Of a stretch of 55,757 bases of DNA, positions 22,844 to 33,800 are shown piece by piece (the first letter of the stretch is position 1; every line of letters begins with the position of its first letter). This DNA is from Lactifluus volemus (taxonomy: Eukaryota > Basidiomycota > Agaricomycetes > Russulales > Russulaceae). The stretch covers positions 1 through 55,757 of the forward strand of contig WTXI01000242.1 of assembly GCA_022376515.1 (NCBI GenBank). The letters are read 5' to 3'. Under the pieces are notes generated by a model that was given only the letters and a program-made list of their open reading frames with translations, did not search any database and had not been told where the DNA came from. The translations under genes were made by a program, and so were the position numbers.

Positions 22844-25470
22844 ATGCCCGAATTAACTCAGCCACTTGCTAGCACGTCCACTCCTTCCGCACCTCCAGCA
22901 CCTTCCGCCACAGCTATTGCCGCTCCTCCAGCCAGCAACCCGACTCGCCCTAGCCCCCAGTACCGCTACCAGTCTAGTGCTGAGGATCAAGCTCTTTCAA
23001 ATCAACTCTTAGGCTGGCTCATGGAAGGCAAGCTCGCTCAGACGACACCGGCTCACATTCTTGCAGCCAGCCCTTCAATTCGCAAGGAGCTCGTCGAGAA
23101 GCTTAGGACTCGTCGAGTGGAAGCCCACACCTTGGAAGAGGCATCTCAGCCTAGCTCTCCCGCTCCGTCTGACGTGCTAGCGCTCACCACCCCACGCACT
23201 GCTGAGTTCTCCCTCCCGCTTAGGGAAGTCGACGTCTTAGTCAACGGCAACATCTCTGAAGCTGGTGTCCTGGACAACGGCTCTCAGATTGTAGTCATCC
23301 GTGAAGATCTCGCCCGGGAAGCACAAGTGACTATCAACACTAATCGACGACTTGAGATGGAAGCCGCTAGTGGCTCGGTTAGCTGGACTCTTGGCTGTGC
23401 TGAAGACCTCCTCATGACTGTTGGCAACATTTCCTTCAAAGTTCATGCTCATGTGGTGAAGCGTGCCCCGTTCCGCCTCCTTTAGGGCGACCATTCCACC
23501 ACCTTTTGCTTTGCCGCCTCGAAGACCACCCAGACGGCCGCGTCGAAGTCTCTCTTAGGGACCCTATCGACCCTTCTCGCTCCATCTACGTTCCCTCTCG
23601 TCCACGCAAGGCTCATGTCAACTACTTCGGCACCTTCATGACGACGGCTACGCCTCTTCCGCACCCCACCGGCAACTGTGGTCCCCTTCAGACGCCCCGC
23701 CTTCTGATCGACCAACCCGACTCGACCACCTCGGTCCTAGCCTACAAGAAGGTGGCCAAGAAAGTGCGCCCCGTGCCGACAACCCTTCCCGAAGATTTTC
23801 GTACTGTCCGACGTGTTCCTGTCGACCCTCTCGATTCTCTCCTGCCCCTTCCTTCCTCCCCACCTGACTTCACACCTGGCTCTCGGCTCACTCAGGAACG
23901 CTTAGACGAACTCCAGCTCAACCGCTACGACTTTCTCTGGCCCGAGGAACTCAAGCTACTTCACTATGTCCTGCACCTCAACGAGCTTGGCCTGGCCTGG
24001 ACGGAAGCAGAAAAAGGACGCTTCAGTGACGACTACTTCGCCCCGGTCAAGATTCCCGTGATCGAGCACGTTCCCTGGGTCCACAAGAACATTCCGATTC
24101 CTTCCGGAATTCTAGACGACGTCATCCAGATATTCAAAGAGAAGCTTGCCGCAGGGGTGTACGAGCGCTCTGATGCTTCGTACCGCTCCCGCTGGTTTTG
24201 CGTCAAAAAGAAGAGCGGCGCCCTTCGTCTCGTCCACGATCTTCAACCCCTCAACGCAGTTACGATCCGCAACTCCAGCGTTCCCCCTCTCGCCGACCAG
24301 CTCATCGAGGGAATGGCTGGTCGTTCTTGCTACTCTATGCTTGATCTTTTCGTCGGCTACGACCATCGCTCACTTGATATTGCCTCTAGAGACCTCACTA
24401 CTATACAGTCCCCCGTTGGAGCTGTGCGCCTCACCTGCCTCCCTCAAGGATGGACCAACGCCGTCGCTATCTTCCATGATGACGTCACCTTCATTCTCGA
24501 GCCGGAAATCCCTCACGTTGCCCGCCCCTTCGTCGACGACTGCGCCATCAAAGGACCACCTTCTCGTCAAGAAACCCCCGATGGTGGCTATCGCACCATT
24601 CCCGAAAACGACGGCATCCGACAGTTTATCTGGGATCACCTCCACGACGTCCACCGCATTCTCCATCGCCTCCGCTGTGCCGGTGCTACTGTGTCTGCTA
24701 AGAAACTTTTTATAGCTGTCCCGGAGGTGGTCATCTTAGGCCACAAGTGTAACTACTCAGGCCGTGTCCCAGACGACTCAAAAATCGCTAGGATTCGCGA
24801 CTGGCCCCCGTGCAAGTCGATTACTGACGTCCGTGCATTTCTCGGAACTGCCGGCTTCATGCGAATCTGGATCAACAACTTCTCTGCTATTGCCCGACCT
24901 CTAGTCGACCTCACTCGCAAAAACGAAGTCTTCACATGGGACGATAAGCACGCCACTGCCATGCAAGCCCTCAAAGACGCCATTGTCAACTCCTCAGCAC
25001 TCATCTCCATCGACTACGCCTCCGATCGCCCCGTCTATCTCTCAGTCGACTCGTCAATACACGGCGTCGGATGGATCCTCTCTCAAGAATGCCCCGATGG
25101 CACACGCCGCCCAGCCCGCTTCGGATCCATCTCTTGGAACGAACGCGAAGCCCGCTACTCACAAGCCAAGCTCGAGCTCTATGGGTTATTCCGAGCCCTT
25201 CGTTCGCTTCGTCTCTACATCATCGGCACCCGCAACTTGGTCGTCGAAATGGACGCTTCCTTCATTCGTGGGATGCTCAACAATCCCGACTGCCAGCCCA
25301 ACGCCACTATCAACCGGTGGATCGCGGCCATTCACCTCTTCGACTTCAAACTCGTCCACGTTCCCGCACACAAACACCACGGACCCGACGGCCTTTCACG
25401 CCGAATGCCTGCCGAAGGGGAAGCGAAGAAGACGACCCGGAGGAATGGATCGACGCCACGCTCTCGCTAG
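22844..25470 (+). CDS. pol: pol region: protease, reverse transcriptase, RNase H (frame broken)
   Basis: The protease motif lies near 23273: VLDNGSQIVVI, where the usual D-S/T-G is D-N-G. The frame ends at 23485 and resumes in another frame by 23506; a T run at the junction is one base shorter than continuous reading needs. Reverse transcriptase follows: YERSDASYRS, LVHDLQPLNAVT, LPQGWTNA and the catalytic box FVDD at 24529-24540 (Y/F-x-D-D). The Ty3-type tether and RNase H follow (YLSVDSSIHGVGWIL, ARYSQAKLELYG, LVVEMDAS, GPDGLSR). The frame ends at 25470 and resumes in another frame. The catalytic residues of RT are present. Confidence 0.9.
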
Positions 25471-25715
25471 GCATCTGGGCAACAACTTCGCTAGGCTCTC
25501 AGTTTCGTCAGCCAGGCAATCTCTCGACTCTAGTTCTCACCGTCGAAAGCTCAAGCGACCCTTCCGAAGCCATGTTCCCCGTCACCGACCAGTCCCTCAA
25601 GGCGGACGAAGATATCTCCCGCATCGAAGATTACTTACGCACTCTTCAGCCACCCTCCGATCTTCGTAACTCCACCCTGACCCAGTTTTTGTGCAAGTCA
25701 AGCGTTTCTCCCTAG

Positions 25716-26946
25716 TCAGCGGCCGACTCTGGCGACACCACGGGCAAGGACGACGCCAGCTCTACATCCCTCCCAGTAAACGCCTCCCTCTCGTACGAGA
25801 AGCACACGACTCCTAGGCCACAAGGGTGTCTACTCCACTCGACGCACCCTCTCGATCGCTTCTGGTGGCCTCTCTCGAGCACGAGTCAAGTGGTACATCG
25901 ACACTTGCCACGAGTGCCAGATTCGCCAAACCACCAAGATTCGTCTTCCCCCGACAATTGACACGCCGGCTCCCCTCTTCCGAAAAGTCTACATCGACAC
26001 TATGCTGATGCCACCCGTCTCCGGCTTCCGCTACATCGTTCAAGCTCGCTGCTCGCTCTCTGCCTGGCCTGAGTGGCGTGCACTTCGTACCGAACCGGCC
26101 GCACGATCGGAGCTTTATCTTCGAAGAAATTTTGTGCCGTTGGGGAGCCGTAGAGGAGATTGTCACTGATAATGGGACCGCTTATGTCGCAGCTCTAGAT
26201 TGGCTTTCGTCCAAGTTTGGGATCAATCACATCCGCATTTCGGCTTACAACTCTCGCGCCAACGGGATCGTTGAACGACAGCATCGCACCATCCGCGAGT
26301 CCCTCGTCAAGGCATGCCAGAGCGACATCTCTAGATGGCCAGCTGTAGCGCCTCACGTTTTCTGGGCTGATCGCGCCACCATCCGCAAATCGACTGGCTA
26401 TTCACCCTTCTACATGGCACATGGTATCGAGCCCCTTCTTCCTTTCGACATCACTCTCGCAACCTTCCTCGTACCCGACCTCGTGAAGCCCCTCTCTACG
26501 GCCGATCTCCTCGCCGTCCGTGCCCGCCAACTCGAGAAACGCGAAGACGATCTTGACAACATTCGGGACAACATCCTCAAGGCCCGCCTCGCATCAGCCC
26601 GCCAGTTCGAGCGACAGTTCAAGAACACCATCCGACACGTCTCGTTCCAGCCCGGCGATCTCGTCCTCGTGCGTAATTCAGCCATCGAGACTGACCTCGG
26701 ACGCAAATCGAAGCCCCGTTACCTCGGACCTATGCTAGTAGTCCGTCAGACTCGCAACGGTTCGTATCGCCTCGCTGAACTCGACGGAGCCGTCTCCAAG
26801 CTCCGATACGCCGCATTTCGTCTCGTCCCCTATCTGGCACGATCCCGCGCCTTCATCCCGTCACTCGTGTGCTCGACCGCGAAGACCTCGTCGACGTTGT
26901 CGAAGAAGACGCCTCCGATCACGAAAACGTCGAAGACGACGATTGA
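25716..26946 (+). CDS. pol: Integrase region of the retrotransposon (frame broken)
   Basis: The N-terminal HHCC zinc site is visible: His near 25804 in AHDS, His in GHKGVYS, and CHEC near 25906-25917. The DDE core follows: VYIDTMLMP near 25990, TDNGTAY at 26164, and the Glu of GIVERQHR at 26273. The C-terminal part has a GPY/F-like module (PRYLGPMLVVRQ, GSYRLAELDG). Frame breaks lie near 25705, 25815, 26090 and 26860. The frame ends at a TGA (26944-26946) shortly before the right LTR. No chromodomain was recognised after the GPY/F module. Confidence 0.85.
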
Positions 26947-26979
26947 CCGAGGGCGGTCAAAATTTAAAGCCCCGGGAGA

Positions 26980-27885
26980 TGTAAGGTCAGCCGTATCGCT
27001 GACCTCGCAGCCACGTTCTCGCACTTCGATTTGCAGTTTCCGAGCCCATCACGTTTTCAAGAACTCGCCTCTAGACCGTCGACCCGTTTTCGGATCGTCT
27101 CGCGTGCTCCGGCCACGACGCCCTTACGCCTCGGCCATGGCACCGCTGTTTCCGGCCTCGTGCCACAAGCTGTGTCCTTTCATCCTCTTCGTTCCTCATG
27201 TTTCACAACTTCCTCTTTGGTTAGATCGCCTCGAGCTCGCTTTTGTTCTCTTGCTACGGTAATTTTCGTGTACCTGACTTTCTTTCAGTTTCCTTTTAAA
27301 GACTGCGTGCTGTGATTCGCGCCGCGTCTAGATTTTCGAGCCCTCTAATTTTTCTCTTTGTTCAAAGGAAACGCGATCATCCTGTGAAGCATTCTGAGGG
27401 TGACGCGTCCTTCAAAGTCTTTGTTTTACTCCTTGAATTTCGGCCTCAGTCTCACTTTGGTATCATTCAACCCCCTTGCTATGCCTCCCTTTGTCCCTCT
27501 CGATATCTTCTGACTCGATTTTTCATACCTTAGACTCGCTTCCTTTGTGCCAGTGGCCTTTCTTTACTTACTTACGAGCCCGTACTCAACGCGTTTCCGT
27601 TTCTAGATAGCTGTACTCGACTTGTACATAAATACCCTGCGAAAATGTACTCAGAGCAGCAGCGAAATCCCCCTCGTTCTGCCTTCTCTTCTCCTCTAAA
27701 AACCTGTCTGATCACCTCTAAACCCTCTCGTATTCAAAACGGCTCCACCTTCGCGTCCAGTATTTTCGCGTTCAACTCGAGCCGTCCCACGTTTTGCGAC
27801 TTCGTTTTCTCTTGGGCAACGCTCGCTCACCCCCACTTTCAAACAGACCTCTGAACTCACTCGTAGACACCGCGGTCTACATTCA
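26980..27885 (+). repeat. Right (3') LTR
   Basis: 906 bp, identical to the left LTR, same TG...CA ends. A weak purine stretch (GGGAGA) directly before it is the only candidate for the polypurine tract. The ATGG target copy follows at 27886-27889. Confidence 0.95.
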
Positions 27886-28639
27886 ATGGCGATCGTTAAA
27901 GAGAGTGTGACAGGCTCCGTTGAGTTTCTAGTATGTCCATCGACATTGCCGAAAACAATATCAAGTTCTACATGTAGGACGCTCAGTCAGACGCATGTGT
28001 AAGGATTCTGAGTAATAGACGAACCGCGTCCAGGTTCACAGGCTGTTTCCTGCCTTCCAACAAGAATGTCTTTCTGGGTGGTCATTTCCGCATAAAGAGA
28101 TACAGCGATGCGGGAAAGTGGTTGATTCCCGCTGCAAGAGCTTAGTTGTGCATAGGGAAAAAGAATATGAGATTCCCCACAATAAGTCTATGCTCTCGTT
28201 CCATTCCACGCGTTGGGCTATGCTCCGCACAGATCGGGTCCGCATTGTTCTCTCCCCGTAGATAATAGTAGCGTAGAATCGTCTTTTCTTTCCAAGAAAG
28301 GTCTTGAGACGGGGAAGGTTTTTTGCTCGAAGGACTGACAGGGGAAAGAGGATTAGTACTCCTCAACGGGGTCGTAAAGATACGTACCAGTGACCTGGAG
28401 TGAAACTGAGGTCGGTCGCGTTTCACTGACCTGAGCGCTACCGATATGCCCGATTGCAGAGTGTTGAGGACTTAGTCTGTAGTAATGGTTAACAGCGGGA
28501 GACATCGGAGAGTATCGAGTTTGACATACGAGTTGGAAGCCATCTGGGAGTGTTTGTAGATTGGAGTACAGCCGGGGCAAGGGGAGTGGTGAGATTGAGC
28601 AGTAATTGAGCCTTGGGTAGCCTACGCTTGCGTGCCTGT

Positions 28640-28671
28640 GCGCAATAGGAACAAACAACAAACAAAGTCAC
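28640..28671 (-). promoter_or_regulatory. Conserved upstream element of gene B
   Basis: GCGCAATAGGAACAA followed by ACAACAAACAAAGTCAC, about 135 bp upstream of the gene B ATG. It is nearly identical to the elements at 301-330 and 8086-8117, although the surrounding spacer has diverged. A regulatory role is inferred. Confidence 0.4.
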
Positions 28672-29788
28672 CCAGCTTGGTAGGGTTCCTGACGTCCACG
28701 ACTTTTTTTTTTCCAGCAAGTGCTTTACTGTATCCAGTAGAATCGAGGTCGGAAATCTTCTGTCGCGCTGTTACAGGGTAGGCATACAATGAGGAATCCG
28801 TTCGTCTGGGACTTGGAACGCTCCTCTGAGTAGGTTAAGAAATCGGACATGTCATAGATGAAATTCAGTGATTTTGTCCCCATGCGCACTTTCTTCATCG
28901 ATGTCTCACGTTGGAATTTACCTTATTATAATTCTGATCCCTGATCCCTTCATCGGTACCAGAATCTATTCTATGTCAGTGCCTGCACCTCCCTTGGTGA
29001 CCAACTTTCGAGAACTTAGACCAGCGCAGGAGGGTACTGAATCAGAAGGGACGGCAGCGCTGCTCTTTATAGCACAACTATCAAGGACTTGTATACATTT
29101 CGGGGTTATAATGTAACGTAATCAATCTGTCGAGACGGAGAGCGAGAGCAAGACTACGGGGCCATTACACATCCGAAAATATAGGTCGAAGAGTAAGTAG
29201 GGGCCGCCAAGATGGCCAGGCAAGAAAGAGCAAAAGCTCTCTCGAAATGATATAGCCATACTACAAGTGCGAGCTGAGACCGAAACTCTGCGTCCTTTTC
29301 AAGAGAGAAACTAAAAGTGTAGATCATGACTGTAAGTGGTGTGAAGTGGATCACGCGATCCAAATGCAAAGAACTAAAGACGAGGGGAAAGATAATTATA
29401 AGACTGAAAGGGAGACAGAGCAATATCACAGCGGCGACGGAATACAAGAAAGCGTAGCGCGAGGACGCACCAGAGCGGTACCGAGCCCGAGGCATAGATG
29501 TGTCACGGCTGAGATGGTGTGGGAAGGGGTGGAGCCTGCGGTGCAGGGTCTTGCATAATTGAAATTATCAAAGTTCAGCCGAGGCCTGCGAGACGAGAGT
29601 GAGACGAAACGCGGAGGAGAGAATGAACCGCGCCGTGGCATGATTGCGATGGCGGCGATGACGTTAACCTCGCACTGCGATGCGCTTTCCCTATCGCCCT
29701 CTCCCGTTCCCATTTTCTTATTCCTGTCAGTGATCCACACGTCATGCCAAAGGAACCTTTCTCAAGCGGGGACTCGGATGCTGTCAGT

Positions 29789-29857
29789 GTCTCCGGGCCG
29801 GCGTTTTACGCCCGGACTGGCACCGTGCCGGGCTAAAGCGGGCTCGACAATCTTACC
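29789..29857. repeat. Short dispersed GC-rich repeat, copy 2
   Basis: Shares two blocks with 12874-12958, including the GGCGT-TTT-ACGCC hairpin and GGGCTCGACAATCTTACC. Nature unknown; possibly a transposon-end relic. Confidence 0.4.
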
Positions 29858-30336
29858 GTCCAGCCCACGCCCGTGGTACGGATGCTACGGAAGCACAACG
29901 ACGAGTGATCGTCTTTTTGTTTTTTTGGAAAGCACTTTACTGTATTTTTGGAGGTGTGAGATCCGTTCGTCTGGGGCTCATCCGAGTCGTGCCAATCCTC
30001 TGGGAGGTCCGTAATGATCACTGGAGCCCATTTTATGCCACTGAATGCACCTCAACTCAAGAACCCCGTTAGTAGCCTTAACGTTTCCACGGGTTGCAGT
30101 GATTCTAGTACTTCTCCTGTGGACATGTGCCTCCAATTTGAGCCTATCACCATCGCACTTTTCTGCTAATGATTGTATAGCTTGCCCAACTTTCTCACAT
30201 ACAAGTGCTTGTACCATCGTGACCCATGTAGTTCACGATACTCTCCCCCTCCCTCCCCTCAAACACGATCAGCTTTTTCAACCTTATCGACAGTCGTACC
30301 GTGTATTTCTGGGTCAATTGTCGTGTGGATTTTCAA

Positions 30337-30530
30337 GGCAATAACCCTGCGCACGTGAACGTGTGAACGAACCCTTGGTAGCGGGCCGAGCTCCGAGTCC
30401 ACCAATAAGCGCGTCATACCTTCGTCATACCTTCTCATGGATGCCCCTGATCCCCAAGTACTCGAGCAGCGCATCCAGGAACTTGCGGACCAGATCCGAG
30501 TACGTCGCAAGAGTTTTCTGGACCCCCAAC
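30337..30530 (-). pseudogene. Degraded fragment of the adenylate cyclase 3' end
   Basis: Clear local matches to the last cyclase exon, in the same order and orientation: TGCGCACGTGA (cyclase near 37470), GGTAGCGGGC (near 37492) and GTCCACCA.TAAGCG (near 37512). A weaker match continues near GCGGACC (cyclase near 37558). Small insertions break the frame. The fragment lies between gene B and gene C, just as the real cyclase tail lies beyond gene C. The match is by eye over about 80 bp with a weaker extension, so the outer limits are approximate. Confidence 0.5.
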
Positions 30531-30864
30531 CATGTCTCAACTCTTGCAGAAGGCGCAACAACTGCTTGCTGTAGTGCTGCAGAAGCTTGATGAAGTCAGG
30601 CAGTCGATGGAGGCGCCGGGCGGTTCAGAATATCCAGGCCAGGTCGGGATACATTTTGTTCTTGGGTTTTTCTTTCTCACCTTACCTCAGTGTTGATCGC
30701 ATTCCAAGCATGTTGTACAATGTAACTGCAAATTATGAGGCCCCCACTTCATTACCCCCCTGAAATCGAGTCTGGGCGGCACCGCTACTCCACCAGGCAT
30801 AACAAAAGTCGGGACGGATTTTGAAATAAAATAAAATAAAACTGTAAAGGACAAGCGATTCTAT

Positions 30865-33800
30865 TTAGGGTAAACTGAGATCATGTACCATAGCCCAATT
30901 TGATCCATGCACGAAGTTAGAGAAATCAAGCCGTGTCTCATGCTTGCCTGCAACCCAAACAGTGCTAGGCCTATAAAGACATTCCCGATGAACCACAGGG
31001 ACCCATAACAGAAGTTCTTTGTCCTCCCCATATATCCAACCATCACTACTGACCAGAGATCGGTCCGTAAAATGGGTGTTCTCCTCCGCAAGAGTATACT
31101 CACCCAAGGGTGAGAGCGGGTGCTGACTGCCTGGTGAGAGTGCAAGCGAGTTGATCGAATCAGTATATCTGCTTGTCGTGACCTCTCCTGTTGCAGTATG
31201 CCACGTGGAAATCGTGCGCTCAGACTCGGACGAGGCCAACGTGATGCGCTGCCTGTCCAACAAACGTGCAAAAGATCGAACCCAGTCAGTGTGTACAGGA
31301 AATGGATCTGCTATGACCTCTTCTGTTGCAACATTCCACATGCGAACCGTGTGATCAGATGAGGCCGACGCGATGCGTTTCCCATCCCACGAAAATGCAA
31401 CACAGTTGACCCAATTGGTGTGTCCAGTAAGTGGGCCCACTACGACCTCTCCAGTTGTGGCGTCCCACACACGAACCGTGCAATCGGACGATGCTGATGC
31501 GATGCGTTGCCCATCTGGAGAGAACGCAACAGAGGAGACAGAATCTGTGTGTCCAGTAAATGGACCTGCTACGACCTCTCCTGTGCCAGCATCCCACACA
31601 CGAATTGTGTAATCTGATGAGGCCGATGCGATGCGTTTCCCGTCAGGCGAGAACGTAACAGATTTCACATAATAGGTGTGTCCAGAAAATGGGCCTGCTA
31701 TGACCACTCCTGTCACGGCATCCCACACACGAATCGTGTAATCCTCCGAGGCTGACGCGATGCGGTGGCCGTCTGGGGAAAATGCAATAGAGTGGACCGA
31801 AGAGGTGTGTCCGGTAAATGGACCTGCTGCAGTTTTTCCAGTTGTAGCATCCCACACGCGAATTGTACGGTCTGACGAGCCCGATGCGATGCGCTGCCCG
31901 TCTGGCGAGAATGCAACAGAAAGGACCCAATAGGTGTGCCCAGTGAATGGGCCCGCTATGACCTTTCCCGCTATGGCATCCCACACGCGAATGGTGCAGT
32001 CATCCGAGGCCGACGCGATGCGCCGCCCGTCTGGTGAGAATGCAACAGACCTGACCCAAGAGGTGTGTCCAGTAAATGGACCCGCTACGACCTCTCCTTC
32101 CGTGGCATCCCACACGTAAATCGTGCGATCGGACGAGCCCGATACGATGCGCTGCCCGTCTGGCGAGAACGCAACAGAAAGGACCCCATCGGTATGTCCA
32201 GCAAACTGACTCGCCCTGGCCTCTCCTGCCGTAGCTTCCCACACACGTATTGTGCAATCGGACGAGGCAGATGCGATGCGAAGCCCGTCCGGGAAGAAAG
32301 CAACAGAGTTAACCGAAGAGGTGTGTCCAGTAAATGGACCCACTACGACCTCTCCTGTTTCGACATCCCACACCCGAATTGTGCGATCGGACGAGGCCGA
32401 TGCGATGCGATGTCCGTCCGGTGAGAATGCGAGAGATCTGATCCAATCTGTGTGTCCAGTAAATGGACCCGCTATGACCCCTCCTGTGGCGGCATCCCAT
32501 ACGTAAATCGTGCGATCGGACGAGGCCGATGCGATTCGATGCCCGTCTGGCGAGAAGGCAACAGAGTTGACCGAATTGGTGTGTCCAAAAAATGGGCCTG
32601 TTACGACCTCTCCTGTGGCAGCGTCCCACAGGCACATCGTGTGATCGGATGAGCCCGATATGACGCACTGCCCATCTGGTGAGAATGTAACACATCTGAC
32701 CCAATGTGCGTGTCCAGTAAATGGGCCCGCTACGACCACTCCTGTTGCGACATCCCACACACGAATAGTGTGATCGGACGAGGCCGATGCAATGCGTTTC
32801 CCGTCTGGCGAAAATGCAACGGAGTTGACCCAATCGGTGTGTCCACTAAACGGGCCTGCTATAACTTCTCCTGTTGTGGCATCCCATACGCGAATAGTGC
32901 GATCTGACGAGCCCGATGCGATGCGCTGCCCGTCCGGCGAGAATGCAACAGAGTTAACCGAAGAGGAGTGTCCAGTTAATGGGCCCGCTATGGCCTCGCC
33001 TGTCGTGGCATTCCACATACGAATCGTGCAATCTGGTGAGGCCGATGCGATGCGTTGCCCGTTCGGCGAAAATGCAACGGCGAGGACCCCGCTATCGTGT
33101 GCTTGAATGGTCATTTCCAATGCCGGCCAATGAGACAACTGCCCGCGCTCCAAGGACAGTGTACAAGGAAAGAGGTGGAGGTAATGATCCCGGATGCGGG
33201 AAGAGCTTGGAGCGAAAGGTAGTGCAGAGACATAAATATGCGGAGCGCTCCTTGCCACGGCCATTCCGAAATACCGCACAAACGCGGATGCGTCATTCGC
33301 CAATGCTAATGACTTCTTCACTTTCGTCGGCGAACCCTGTTGCACATGTCACTACATTTCACGTGGAAATATACGGTATACTTACCTCCCGCTGCAACCA
33401 TATCAACAAAGATGCCAATGCTGGTAAAGCAAGGCCCACACTACTCTTGAGGCTAAGTACTTCGAGCCAGAACAGAAACTTTGTTTTGAAGAACAATTGA
33501 AGTTTCTTAAGGATATTGTGACTGAATGCAAGATGTTCCAAATGATTGTCCCAGTAAAAACAGGCATACGATAGGGAAGGCGGAATATGTTCGGCAATTC
33601 GAGATGTCAAGTCTGGGACGTCGCTGTTGGCAAGATATGACGACTCGAGTTTGCAAATGTTGAATTTGAGATGACCGAGCATTAAACCAAGACAAGAATG
33701 TGCCAGTTGATGGTGGGCATCCTCAAGGTCCACATAAAACACGTCGTTTGTCTTATTGGTTAGGAAGTCACGGAATGAAGTATGGAGAGGGACGATGGGA

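Larger units (their letters stand above)
19279..27885 (+). mobile_element. Ty3/gypsy LTR retrotransposon, 8607 bp, recently inserted
   Basis: Two LTRs of 906 bp flank 6795 bp of internal DNA; line-by-line comparison found no difference between the LTRs. The internal region reads, on the plus strand, Pro/Ser-rich gag start, capsid-like gag, CCHC zinc knuckle, aspartic protease, reverse transcriptase, RNase H and integrase. Integrase after RT places it in Ty3/gypsy (Metaviridae). It is inserted antisense to the host gene, within coding exon 4 of gene B, and is flanked by ATGG on both sides. The internal frame is broken in ten or so places, several of them at homopolymer runs, so this copy may be defective or the assembly inaccurate. 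Identical LTRs imply insertion too recent for LTR substitutions to accumulate. Confidence 0.95.
14483..28505 (-). pseudogene. C2-NACHT-WD40 gene B, split by a retrotransposon in exon 4
   Basis: Exons: 28505-28388, 28334-28181, 28131-28025, 27967-27886 (exon 4, first part), [element], 19274-18950 (exon 4, rest), 18893-18843, 18781-18577, 18521-18387, 18329-16795 and 16735-14483. If the element and one ATGG copy are left out, the exons total 4965 nt, a continuous 1654-aa frame. Exons 2, 3 and 5-9 have the same lengths as in gene A (154, 107, 51, 205, 135, 1535, 2253). Walker A reads GQAGMGKSS and Walker B ILIVIDALDESG; 14 WD40 units follow. The insertion separates the C2 domain from the helical-NACHT-WD40 part. 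A transcript could still start downstream and make a C2-less protein, but none is evident. The intron 2 donor (GTGGGG) is weaker than in A and C. Confidence 0.85.
28506..30864. other. Spacer between gene B and gene C
   Basis: No intact gene is supported. The first ~600 bp resemble the upstream regions of genes Z and A. No lipase or kinase relic was found here, unlike in the other two spacers. It contains the second copy of the short GC-rich repeat and a degraded piece of the adenylate cyclase 3' end, both listed separately. Region 29150-29780 shows nothing recognisable. Confidence 0.5.

Noticed and set aside
30438..30700. Small plus-strand gene with a helical product (MDAPDPQVLEQ, spliced to KAQQLLAVVLQKL)
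   Set aside because: It can be spliced in silico, but it overlaps, antisense, the degraded cyclase fragment. It ends quickly and matches no family I know. A chance frame is more likely.
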